This document shows positions 45,128 to 54,782 of a DNA stretch of 64,000 nucleotides, piece by piece. Source of the DNA: an uncultured Algimonas sp. (GTDB taxonomy: Bacteria > Pseudomonadota > Alphaproteobacteria > Caulobacterales > Maricaulaceae); assembly GCF_947498175.1 (NCBI RefSeq), contig NZ_CANMJB010000005.1, positions 124,001-188,000 on the forward strand, in the 5' to 3' direction. The notes below the pieces were generated by a model, which was not told where the DNA came from, did no database searches, and saw only the letters and a list, made by a program, of their open reading frames with translations. The position numbers and the translations under genes are program-made. How positions within the stretch are numbered: position 1 is the stretch's first letter; each line of letters begins with the position of its first letter.

Positions 45128-45464
45128 GGTTCTCCCCTTGATGACCGGTCGTTCCGGAAACATGCAGATCCTTGGATCCCCTCGCGGACCTGCACTTATT
45201 AGAACGCAGGCGGGACACGCCCCCTCAAAAGAAAACGTCGCAAATCCGACATTTTCCTGACACGCGCCCAGCGGCCCTTCGAAAAACCGTGCAAGAAGGA
45301 GGCCGCTCAAGCCGTTCATCCAAACGATAGGCGATCACGAATTCGATCGCGCGCGCCTGCGCGCACATCGAGGATGAGGAGTTCGCCGGACGATGGATCT
45401 GGCCATATTTGTCTGGCCATATTGATCCGGCCATGGGGTCGGATGCTTCGGCAAGTATCACGGC
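45128..45464. promoter_or_regulatory. Upstream region of the STN-TBDR operon with ECF-type promoter candidate
   Basis: The 337-base gap between the receptor start and tRNA-Gly has no gene. On the minus strand GGAAAAT (45251-45257) is followed 14 bases later by CGTTTT (ending near 45238), a layout like ECF promoters (GGAA... CGT). This would fit transcription by the sigma factor of the same operon. Short direct repeats of tggccatat occur at about 45407-45429. The promoter call is weak. Confidence 0.3.
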
Positions 45465-45539
<75 letters not shown>

Positions 45540-45657
45540 CGCATCGCCATGCTTAAGCCGCAGGATGGTGCGGCGCAAGGCGATCTGCACCTGCATCATG
45601 ACGGCGTCATGCCGGCGCGTTATCTGAAGCGACACGCCGACAGCTGACGAGCCCGAC

Positions 45658-46716
45658 ATGATGCGTTTCCGCCCGATCCTTTCGCACTGCGCCGCCATGA
45701 CGGTCGCCACCGCAACCCCGGCATTCGCGCAGACGGCCGAGCCCTGGGCGTTCAAGGATGCCGCCGCGAAGCTGCGCGCCGCGTCCTGCCCGGACCGGGA
45801 TCCGGCCATGACAGCCTTCATGGCCTTGGATGCGACGGTCGAGGCCGTGAGACTGGGGGCGCCCGACGCGGTCGCCGCGCAACTGCCCGGCCGGGTTCGC
45901 TTCGCGGGCGGCTGGGTGTTCGATGCACCCGGTCCGGAATTCGGCGGGCTGTCGGGTCTGGCCGCCGGGCCGGAGGGCGACCTGCTGGCCGTGGGGGATA
46001 CGGGCCGGTTCGTCCGCATCGGCATGGAGGACGGCGCGCCGGACGGGCGGCTGTCCACCGCGCCGATGCGGTTCGAGACCCCGCTGGTCAAACCCGGCAA
46101 GCTGACGGCGGACGCCGAGGGGCTGGATTATCGAGGCGGCTTGGCCTTCGTATCGTTCGAACGGAATTTTCGCGTATTGGCTTTCGATCTGGGCCGCTGC
46201 GGCGCGAATGCGACCGGCGTGACGGTCGCGAACCCGCCCGGACGCTATGGCTGGACCCGGGTGCGCGCCAATGCTGGTCCGGAAGCGCTGTGGCTGGATG
46301 CGACCGGCACCATGCGCATCGCCTATGAACAGCCGCGCGACGGGCGCGCCGTGACGGGCACGGTTCTGTCGGACGGCACTGTCGGCCTGTCCGATCCGGC
46401 CACGGATCCCGCGCTCGATCCCGGCTACCGCCCGGTCGGCGCGGACAGCACGACACTGTCCGACGGCCGCACGGTCACGGCGCGCCTGTTCCGGGCCTAT
46501 GACCGCGACCGCGGCAACCGGGTGCGGCTCGACATCGAAGGTTTGCGCGGCGATCCGCTTGTCTCGCTCCGCCTGGCTCCGCCGCTGGCGACTGATAATT
46601 TCGAAGGGGTCGCGCTGGTCGAGGCCGAAGACGCGTTGCGCGTCTTCCTGCTGTCCGACGACAATTTCTCGGACCGGCAGCGCACCTTGCTCTACCGGTT
46701 CGACATCGCACGCTAG
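45658..46716 (+). CDS. Esterase-like activity of phytase family protein, secreted
   Basis: This 352-residue protein has a signal peptide (ending PAFAQ) and a beta-propeller-like core of the phytase-like esterase family: FGGLSGLAAGPEGDLLAVGDTGRFVRI, LTADAEGLDYRGGLAFVSFERN, and LATDNFEGVALVEAEDALRVFLLSDDNFSDRQRTLLYRFDI at the C-terminus. The family name comes from limited biochemical data, and the true substrate is not known. It is convergent with the DgcN-like gene, overlapping its end by four bases. Confidence 0.85.
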   Translation: MMRFRPILSHCAAMTVATATPAFAQTAEPWAFKDAAAKLRAASCPDRDPAMTAFMALDATVEAVRLGAPDAVAAQLPGRVRFAGGWVFDAPGPEFGGLSGLAAGPEGDLLAVGDTGRFVRIGMEDGAPDGRLSTAPMRFETPLVKPGKLTADAEGLDYRGGLAFVSFERNFRVLAFDLGRCGANATGVTVANPPGRYGWTRVRANAGPEALWLDATGTMRIAYEQPRDGRAVTGTVLSDGTVGLSDPATDPALDPGYRPVGADSTTLSDGRTVTARLFRAYDRDRGNRVRLDIEGLRGDPLVSLRLAPPLATDNFEGVALVEAEDALRVFLLSDDNFSDRQRTLLYRFDIAR

Positions 46717-47723
46717 GATCCCGGCAAGGCGTCCGCCAGCACGGCGGCGCCGTAGCGCACCGGATCGGTCGTGGGCAGGTTTGTTTCGGCCGCGGCGCGG
46801 TCGATCGCCGCGCGCGCTTCCGCGTCCGGAAGGCCTTTCGTGTTGACGCTGACGGCGACGCTGCGCGCGGCCGGGTTGGTGAGCCGCGCGCACGTCAGAT
46901 GCGCCTGCAGGCTTTCGGCCAGGCCGGGCACGGCCCAGTCCGGCAGGCCGCGCATCGTCCGGCGCCCGGCCGCGTGACAGAGGATCAGCGCATCGGGCTG
47001 CGATCCATGGACCAGCCCGGTCGTGACCGCTGCGAATGTGGGATGCAGGACGGTCGCCTGCCCCTCGATCACGTCCCAATGGTCCGGGTCGTTGTCGGGC
47101 GACAGAGCTTCGGCCACCCCGGCGATGAAGTCGCCCGGAATCGTGTCCAGCGCGGTGCCATGGCCCGCGATCAGCGCGCCCGTCTGCCCCGTCGGGCGGA
47201 AGGTGGCGGCCACGCCGCGCGCATCGAGCTCCCGCTGCAAGGCCAGCGCCGTGAATTTCTTGCCGACGCCGCAATCCGTCCCGACCATCAGCGCGCGGCG
47301 CCCGGTCCGCTTGCGGCCCGTGGCCAGAGGCATCGGCCCGCCCGGCCAGTGGCGGACATCATGCAGCGCCCGGCCATGTGCGGCGGCGGCTTGCGCGAGT
47401 TCCGGCACGTCCGACAAGCGCTGATGCAGTCCGGCGACGATGTCCAGCCCGGCCGCGAGCGCCTGCACCAGAGGCGGCACCCAAGCGTCCGGCAACACGC
47501 CGCCCCGATTGGTCACGCCGATCAGCACAGTGCGCGCGCGCGCGGCCTGTGCCATTGGAAAATCCATGTCCGGCAGGCCCAGATCGATCTCGCAACCCGG
47601 CAGGCGGAACTGCGCCAGGCAGTCTTCGGGCGTCCAGTGCAGCACGCCTTGCGCCGTCTTGGCGCCGAATTCCCGGCCCGCATCGCCGAGGAACAGGAGG
47701 TAGGGTTTAGCGATCGTCCGCAT
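46713..47723 (-). CDS. DUF1611 family protein, DgcN-like
   Basis: This 336-residue protein has the DUF1611 layout: an N-terminal Rossmann-like part (KPYLLFLGDAGREFGAKTAQGVLHW) and a C-terminal P-loop domain with MVGTDCGVGKKFTALAL and DVIEGQATVLHPTFAAVT. Members paired with an enolase-superfamily gene have been described as DgcN, an N-acyltransferase in D-glutamate catabolism. The partner gene is adjacent here, with a 17-base overlap. The D-glutamate role is inferred from that pairing. Confidence 0.8.
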   Translation of the reverse strand: MRTIAKPYLLFLGDAGREFGAKTAQGVLHWTPEDCLAQFRLPGCEIDLGLPDMDFPMAQAARARTVLIGVTNRGGVLPDAWVPPLVQALAAGLDIVAGLHQRLSDVPELAQAAAAHGRALHDVRHWPGGPMPLATGRKRTGRRALMVGTDCGVGKKFTALALQRELDARGVAATFRPTGQTGALIAGHGTALDTIPGDFIAGVAEALSPDNDPDHWDVIEGQATVLHPTFAAVTTGLVHGSQPDALILCHAAGRRTMRGLPDWAVPGLAESLQAHLTCARLTNPAARSVAVSVNTKGLPDAEARAAIDRAAAETNLPTTDPVRYGAAVLADALPGS

Positions 47724-48741
47724 GGCGGTCCCCCGCTCCCCAGACGGCCGGATCTATGGGGGTGAACAGGCCGTCCTCATCCAGCCGCACCGGTTCGTCC
47801 GGGAACCAGAACGGTCCGTCCAGATCGACATAGTCCGCGCCCTGGGCCAGTAGGTGCGCGGGCGCAATGGCCACGGCCGGGGCGACCATGCAGCCCACGA
47901 AGATCCCCAGGCCCCGCGCGCGGGCCGCGTCGCGCAAGGCAAGTCCTGCGGTAAGCCCGCCGCATTTGTCGAGCTTGATGTTCACGTGGCTGTAGAGCGG
48001 GGCGACCCGGTCCAGATCGGCCAGCGTCTGCAGGCTTTCATCCGCGCAGAGGGGGATGATGTCCCCGGCAGCCCGCAGCGCATCCGCGCAGACGGGGTCG
48101 GTCTCGCCGCCCATGGGCAGGGGCTGTTCGAGCAGTTCGTAGCCCTGGTCCTTTGCGACAGGGGCGAGCGCGCCGAGTTGCTCCGGCGTCCAGGCGGCGT
48201 TGGCGTCGATCACCAACCGAGTCTCCGGCGCGGCACGCCGCACGGCACGCATCCGGGCGGCCTCCAGCGCCGCATTGCCGCCCAGCTTGACCTTCAACAG
48301 CGGGCGCCAGCTCTCGGCGGACGTTTGCGCCGCCATGGCGTCGGGCGTATCCAGCACGATGGTGAAGGCGCTGGGCAAAGCGCGCGGATCGACCCCGATC
48401 AGATCGGCAACCGTCCGGTTCGCGCGGGCGGCCTCCAGCTCCCACAGGGCGGCGTCCAGGGCCGCCATCGCGCCCCCTGCGGGCAGGTGATCGGATAGCG
48501 TCTCCCGGACCGTGTCGCCCGGCAGTCCCGCCAGCTGTGCCTGCATCGCCTCCACGCTTTCGCCGCGATAGCGCACGCCCGTCGCCGCGCCGCGCCCGAC
48601 ATGGATGCCGTCGCCGACCGTGACACTCAGCACGGGCTGGTGCGTGCGGGCGCCCGTGGCAATTATGAAAGGCCGCACCAGTTCGGGTTGCGTCACTCGC
48701 ACCGTGATGTTGAGGGGTGTTGTCCGTGCCGCGTCCGTCAT
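47707..48741 (-). CDS. Enolase-superfamily dipeptide epimerase/N-acetyl-D-glutamate racemase, DgcA-like
   Basis: This 344-residue protein has the muconate-lactonizing enzyme fold: capping domain (GVRYRGESVEAMQAQLAGL; MAALDAALWELEAARANRTV), the Lys motif LLKVKLGG, metal ligands in LVIDANAAWTP, ELLEQPLP and LCADESLQT, and the second catalytic Lys in HVNIKLDKCGG. This is the L-Ala-D/L-Glu epimerase class. Next to a DUF1611 gene it may act as DgcA. The ATG at 48741 is preferred; the frame is open to 49197 through the opposite-strand gene. Confidence 0.85.
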   Translation of the reverse strand: MTDAARTTPLNITVRVTQPELVRPFIIATGARTHQPVLSVTVGDGIHVGRGAATGVRYRGESVEAMQAQLAGLPGDTVRETLSDHLPAGGAMAALDAALWELEAARANRTVADLIGVDPRALPSAFTIVLDTPDAMAAQTSAESWRPLLKVKLGGNAALEAARMRAVRRAAPETRLVIDANAAWTPEQLGALAPVAKDQGYELLEQPLPMGGETDPVCADALRAAGDIIPLCADESLQTLADLDRVAPLYSHVNIKLDKCGGLTAGLALRDAARARGLGIFVGCMVAPAVAIAPAHLLAQGADYVDLDGPFWFPDEPVRLDEDGLFTPIDPAVWGAGDRHADDR

Positions 48742-48843
48742 GCGCACGCGATAGCGAGCGGGACCGGGCTTGACTAGGTGCCCTGCGGACCGCGCGGCGA
48801 TGCGGCGCGTTGACGGTGGGACCGATAGCGGCGATCCGGACCC

Positions 48844-49596
48844 ATGCCCACGCCCTTTCCCTTGAAGTCCGTCTCCGGGTCTCTGGACACCCTCACCGCG
48901 TCCGTCCGCACCCCGTCCCCCGGCGCGTTGCCGCCGCGCGACGGCGCGGTCCTGCAATCCGTCTATGACCGCGAGGCCCACCATATGCGCCGGATGCGCG
49001 ACGGATCGGCGCCCGCGCTCTGGTACGACTGGGTGCCGCAGGCCGCCTTGTCCGTCTCGGGGCGGGAGCACGGGCGTCTGGGAGACATCGATCATTTCAC
49101 GGCCGAGCCGGTCGCCATTCGCGGCACGGGCGGGACCGTGGTTCCGCAGGGGCCGGGCACGATCAACATCTCCGTGCTGAGCCGGCATCCGCGCCATCCC
49201 GGCATCCGCGAAACCTATGCCGCGCTATGCGAGGCGCTGCGGCAAGGTTTCGCCGCCATGGGGCTGGAGACGACGACCGGCGCGCGGCCTGGCAGTTTCT
49301 GCGACGGCGACCACAACATCCTGCTGGAAGGCCGCAAACTGGTCGGCACGGCCCAGCGCTGGGCGCTCGCGCCGGACGGCGGCGCGGTCTGCCTGCATCA
49401 TTGCGTAATCCTGTCGGGCGGTTCGGCCGAAACGCTCTGCGCGCGAGCGGAAGCGCTCTACGCCCATGCGGGACGGGATGTGCGCTATGACCGGGATGCC
49501 CACTCCGCCGTCCCACTCGACCGCGCGGCGCTTGGGGCGGCGATGGAAAAACCTCTCCGGGCGTATATCGTCAGGTCCGAAGAGGACCGCCTATGA
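48844..49596 (+). CDS. Lipoate-protein ligase/biotin ligase family protein
   Basis: This 250-residue protein shows the LplA/LipB-type core. RGTGGTVVPQGPGTINISVL corresponds to the R-x-x-G-G-G-x-V-x-H region, and DGDHNILLEGRKLVGTAQRWA contains the conserved Lys used in lipoyl or biotinyl transfer. The His of the usual motif is replaced (VVPQGPG), so activity or acyl specificity may differ. It is followed by a broken CoA-transferase gene with an ATGA overlap. Confidence 0.8.
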   Translation: MPTPFPLKSVSGSLDTLTASVRTPSPGALPPRDGAVLQSVYDREAHHMRRMRDGSAPALWYDWVPQAALSVSGREHGRLGDIDHFTAEPVAIRGTGGTVVPQGPGTINISVLSRHPRHPGIRETYAALCEALRQGFAAMGLETTTGARPGSFCDGDHNILLEGRKLVGTAQRWALAPDGGAVCLHHCVILSGGSAETLCARAEALYAHAGRDVRYDRDAHSAVPLDRAALGAAMEKPLRAYIVRSEEDRL

Positions 49597-49964
49597 CGAC
49601 CGAGACCGCCGCCGACAGGTCGCATCTGCCGCTGAACGGCATCTGCGTGGTGGAGTTGTCCACCATGATCGCGGCGAGCTACGCGGCCATGATCCTGGGC
49701 GAACAGGGCGCGGACGTGGCGCCCTGTTCCAGCGCGAACGCACGGGCAGAGGGTCGCGCATCGACCTGTCCATGATCGATGCGGGCATGCATTTTCTTCC
49801 CGGATGGATTGATGGGTGGCACGCTGTTGGACGACGATGTGGTGCACCTGGATCCTCTGACCGCGACCTATGCCGTGATGGAGGCGCGCGACGGCCCGGC
49901 CCGCGTCGATGCCGGACGAGCATGGGGCGGAAGTGCGGGCGGAGGCGGGCTGAACCGTCGCTAG
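49593..49964 (+). pseudogene. CaiB/BaiF-type CoA-transferase remnant
   Basis: The first ~42 codons give the family N-terminus LPLNGICVVELSTMIAASYAAMILGEQGADV. Then, near 49725, a different frame reads ALFQRERTGRGSRIDLSMIDAGMHFL, a segment normally about 130 residues further on. A third frame carries FPDGLMGGTLLDDDVVHLDPLTATYAVMEARDG before stopping at 49964. The ~400-residue enzyme is thus reduced to about 120 codons by an internal deletion and two frameshifts. It overlaps the ligase stop as ATGA, so it was once in that operon. Confidence 0.8.
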
Positions 49965-51178
49965 AGTTCCGGGAAGCCTTGGTCGGCCAGGAACGCGGCC
50001 ATGGATTGGAAGTGGCCTGGACATGTATCGCCCGTGTCTGTTCGGGTCACTTTTTCCAGCTTGTCCCCGAAACCGCAATCCTCGCAGATTTCCATGAAAT
50101 GATTGCAGTCCGGAAAGGTCGCAACCGTCAGATTTCCAGACCGACCGATCGTTTCTTCGTAAAGTCGTTTGGTCTCGCGCCAGTCGATCTGCGTATCAGC
50201 TTCGCCGAGTTGAGCCAGCACGGGCAAGTCGAAGCCGCGCAGCATCTCGTCCATATCGTCAATGAACACGACCAGTCCCGTCTCGGGGTCGAGCGTTGGC
50301 GGATTGTCCTGCAGGAATCGGGCGTAATCGAGATAGCGCTCTTGCGTGTATTCCCCGCGCAAGAGTGTCATGAAAGGATCCGCCATGAGGTTGGGCGTCG
50401 CGGCGACATACGCCTCATAGGTCCCGCCTTGGAGTTGGATGGCAAAGCCTTCATGCCACTCTCCCAGCAGCGTCTCGATGGTATCCTCGTCATAGCCCCG
50501 CAATCGCCAGTTCGACGTCATCAGATGTTGCATGTTGCTGAGCGGCCCCGCTGCGCTGACGGAGATCCAGAAGTCTATGTCCTGATCGTCCTTGATGACC
50601 AGCGGAGCCGTCCATCCGCCACGGCTGAGACTCCACAATCCGATCCGGTCTGCGCCTGCAACGCCGGCGTCGCGCAACGCCCGTATGGCCGCTGTGACCT
50701 CTCCGGCAGAGTTCTCGACCGGCTGCTCGGAATCGAACTCGCCTTCGCTGTCGCCATTGCCCGACTTGTCATAGGCGTATGTGGCAAGGCCGTGCTGAGC
50801 GAAAAACTTGCGCCAGCGCATATAGGCCCGCCCCGTCGAGACATGGGACCGGCCGCTGCCATGCACGAACACGACCAGTCCTGCTGCCTCCGTCCCGGGA
50901 GGTTGGTCCAGAAGCCCGGCATAGCGCTTTCCTTCGAAGTCGAAGCCGAAAGGCTCCGATATGAATGGCTCGGCCTCGGTTTGCTCCGTGACGGCGGTCT
51001 CGCTCGGCGCGGACGCCTTGGCTTTCACATCGACCCTGTTCGCATCCGAACAGGCAAGAAGCCCCGACAAAGTCACAGCAGCTATGCAAGGCCGCAAAGC
51101 CCATCGATGAAACGTCTTTTTGCCCGGTCCAGACCGAACAAGACCAAGAGACCGCACCAATCGCACCATGTTATCCAC
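49961..51178 (-). CDS. Alpha/beta-hydrolase lipoprotein
   Basis: This 405-residue protein has a lipobox (LSGLLACS, Cys at about residue 43, after a somewhat long leader) and an alpha/beta-hydrolase fold. VVFVHGSGRSHVSTGRAYMRW gives the oxyanion region, YDKSGNGDSEG follows, LWSLSRGGW is the nucleophile elbow (Ser in SLSRG), and CNHFM carries a likely catalytic His. It resembles serine aminopeptidase/esterase family S33-like hydrolases. It ends against the CoA-transferase remnant. The substrate is unknown. Confidence 0.87.
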   Translation of the reverse strand: MDNMVRLVRSLGLVRSGPGKKTFHRWALRPCIAAVTLSGLLACSDANRVDVKAKASAPSETAVTEQTEAEPFISEPFGFDFEGKRYAGLLDQPPGTEAAGLVVFVHGSGRSHVSTGRAYMRWRKFFAQHGLATYAYDKSGNGDSEGEFDSEQPVENSAGEVTAAIRALRDAGVAGADRIGLWSLSRGGWTAPLVIKDDQDIDFWISVSAAGPLSNMQHLMTSNWRLRGYDEDTIETLLGEWHEGFAIQLQGGTYEAYVAATPNLMADPFMTLLRGEYTQERYLDYARFLQDNPPTLDPETGLVVFIDDMDEMLRGFDLPVLAQLGEADTQIDWRETKRLYEETIGRSGNLTVATFPDCNHFMEICEDCGFGDKLEKVTRTDTGDTCPGHFQSMAAFLADQGFPEL

Positions 51179-51297
51179 CGCTCAGACCTGTTGAACGACC
51201 TTCACCGACGTCCCCAGATCACATAAACGACATTTGACGTATTTCAATGGCTATTCGTGGTTTTCATGAACAACTGTCTACTTTCTCTGTTGGCAAG

Positions 51298-51322
51298 AAA
51301 AAAACCGCGCCCGAGGGCGCGG
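51298..51322 (-). terminator. Rho-independent terminator after aceA
   Basis: On the minus strand CCGCGCCC pairs with GGGCGCGG around a very short loop (a four-base CTCG loop if the inner pair is open), followed by seven T residues (positions 51304-51298). It lies about 90 bases past the aceA stop and fits the end of the aceB-aceA operon. Confidence 0.85.
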
Positions 51323-51409
51323 CTGGTCAACGTCATTCGGCCGAATATCGCGCGAGGTTGGCGAACTGGTTCCTTCAGTCGCCGATGCAGCTGTCAGGGC
51401 AATGTCGCC

Positions 51410-53005
51410 TCACGCGACGTTGGCGAACTGGTTCATCGTGTTGTGCGCCCCGCCCGCCTTGAGCGCGCGGTCGCCGCCGGTCATTTCCTTGAACGTGTCG
51501 CCCAGGTCGGAGCCGACTTCGTGCTGGTGCTTGACCGCGCTGACGCCGCCGCGGATTTCCGCGCGCTGGACCTCGCGGACATAGGCCAGCATCTTCTCGT
51601 CGCCGTAATAGCCCTCCGACAGCCGGTCCATGCCGAGCGCGTCCATGTGGAAGGTCGGCAAGGTGATGAGGTTGTGGAACACCCCGGCTTCGCGCGCGAT
51701 GTCCGTCTGGAAGGCCTGCAGGCGGGCGTCGGCTTCGATCCCGAGCGGATCGTCGTCGAAGTCGGCACTCATCAGGCGGGCTTCGTCATAGTCGTCCGCG
51801 GTGATCTTGCCTTGCTCGATCCAGTCCTCGCGCACCTGTTTGCGCAGGTTCAGCGTCCAGTTGAAGGACGGCGAGTTGTTGTAGGTCAGCTTGGCGTGGG
51901 GCGCTTCCTCGCGGATGCGGTTCACCATGCCGGCGATCTGCGCGACGTTCGGTGTCGCGGTTTCGATCCAGAGCAGGTCCGCGCCGCCATCGTTGAGCGC
52001 CGCGATGCAATCCTCGACCACGCGGTCCTCGCCCGTATCGGGCTTGAACTTGTAGAGGCCGTTGGGCAGGCGCGTCGGCTTGACGAGCTGGTCGCCCAAG
52101 CGGATCGCGACGTCGCCCTCTTCCAGGTCGGTCAGCGTTTCGACCGGCGTCGCGTCGAGCCATTTCGTATACTCAGCCGCATGGTCGCCGGCTTCGCGGG
52201 AGACGGGGATCTTCTGCGTCAGGCCCGCGCCAAGGCTGTCCGTGCGGGCGACGATGACGCCGTCATGCACGCCGAGTTCCTCGAACGCCATGCGCACGGC
52301 GCGCAGCTTCTCGATGAAGTCCTCGCGCGGAACCGTGACCTTGCCGTCCTGGTGCCCGCACTGTTTGGCGTCCGAGACCTGGTTCTCGATCTGGATGCAG
52401 CAGGCACCCGCCTTGATCAGTTCCTTGGCCAGCAGATAGGTCGCATGGACGTTGCCGAAGCCCGCATCGATGTCGGCGATGATCGGGCGGACGTAGCTTT
52501 CGAAATTGTCGATCTTGGTGATCACCGCCTTGCGGGCGACGTCGCCCTCGGCGGCCTTCAGTTCCGCGAACAGGTCGTTCAGATCGACTTCGTCGGCTTG
52601 GCGCAGGCTGGTGTAGATCTCGTCGATCAGGTCCGTCACGGCCGTCTTCTCGTGCATGCTCTGGTCGGGCAGGTGGCCGAAACTGTTGCGCAGGCCCGCC
52701 ACCATCCAGCCGGAGAGATAGACATAGGCGCGGTCGAGCGTGCCTTTCTGGCGCTTGATGGCGCGCATCATCTGCATGGCGTGGAAGCCGGACCAGCAGC
52801 CAAGGCTTTGCGTGAACTGCGACGTGTCCGCGTCGTAGCGGGCCATGTCCTGGCGCATCAGCGTCGCCATCGCCTTGGCGATGTCCAGATGCGTCTCGTA
52901 GGTGTTCTGGATCTTCAGCTGGGCGATGTCTTCGACGTCGATCCCGCCGGGCACGCCGTCGGGATAGCGGACGGTGATCTCTTGGATGGTTTGCGTGTAG
53001 CTCAT
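51410..53005 (-). CDS. aceA: Isocitrate lyase
   Basis: This 531-residue protein is the longer bacterial isocitrate lyase class. The active-site loop reads K214-Q215-C216-G217-H218 (usually KKCGH); WSGFHAMQM, IADIDAGFGN, QIENQVSDAK and TYNNSPSFNWT are conserved substrate and metal regions. It splits isocitrate to glyoxylate and succinate in the glyoxylate shunt for growth on acetate or fatty acids. Its ATG lies one base after the aceB stop, so the two are co-transcribed. Confidence 0.97.
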   Translation of the reverse strand: MSYTQTIQEITVRYPDGVPGGIDVEDIAQLKIQNTYETHLDIAKAMATLMRQDMARYDADTSQFTQSLGCWSGFHAMQMMRAIKRQKGTLDRAYVYLSGWMVAGLRNSFGHLPDQSMHEKTAVTDLIDEIYTSLRQADEVDLNDLFAELKAAEGDVARKAVITKIDNFESYVRPIIADIDAGFGNVHATYLLAKELIKAGACCIQIENQVSDAKQCGHQDGKVTVPREDFIEKLRAVRMAFEELGVHDGVIVARTDSLGAGLTQKIPVSREAGDHAAEYTKWLDATPVETLTDLEEGDVAIRLGDQLVKPTRLPNGLYKFKPDTGEDRVVEDCIAALNDGGADLLWIETATPNVAQIAGMVNRIREEAPHAKLTYNNSPSFNWTLNLRKQVREDWIEQGKITADDYDEARLMSADFDDDPLGIEADARLQAFQTDIAREAGVFHNLITLPTFHMDALGMDRLSEGYYGDEKMLAYVREVQRAEIRGGVSAVKHQHEVGSDLGDTFKEMTGGDRALKAGGAHNTMNQFANVA

Positions 53006-53006
53006 C

Positions 53007-54638
<1,632 letters not shown>

Positions 54639-54714
54639 GAAACTCTCCATTGATGGGAGGGTCGGGTTAGCGCGCGAATTTGTACGTGTCTGTAAAAACG
54701 GGGTTGCTTTGTTG

Positions 54715-54726
54715 AGTTTGTAAAGT
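54715..54726. promoter_or_regulatory. ScfR/RamB-like operator candidate upstream of aceB and its regulator
   Basis: AGTTTGTAAAGT in the 144-base divergent promoter resembles the AGTTTGCAAA-type sites described for RamB-class regulators. A second related segment, TCTGTAAAAA, lies at about 54689-54698. Binding here could control both aceB-aceA and the regulator gene. The assignment is by motif resemblance only. Confidence 0.35.
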
Positions 54727-54782
54727 CAAAAATAGTCAATACGATAAGATTGAAAAGGCGCTGCGATCCCGCTGCGATCCCT

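Noticed and set aside
45403..45435. Repeated tggccatat units as an operator
   Set aside because: The repeats are short and irregular and lie nearer the tRNA end than the receptor start; no regulator suggests itself.
45607..47274. 555-codon minus-strand frame
   Set aside because: It crosses the convergent ends of two real genes and carries no recognisable domain.
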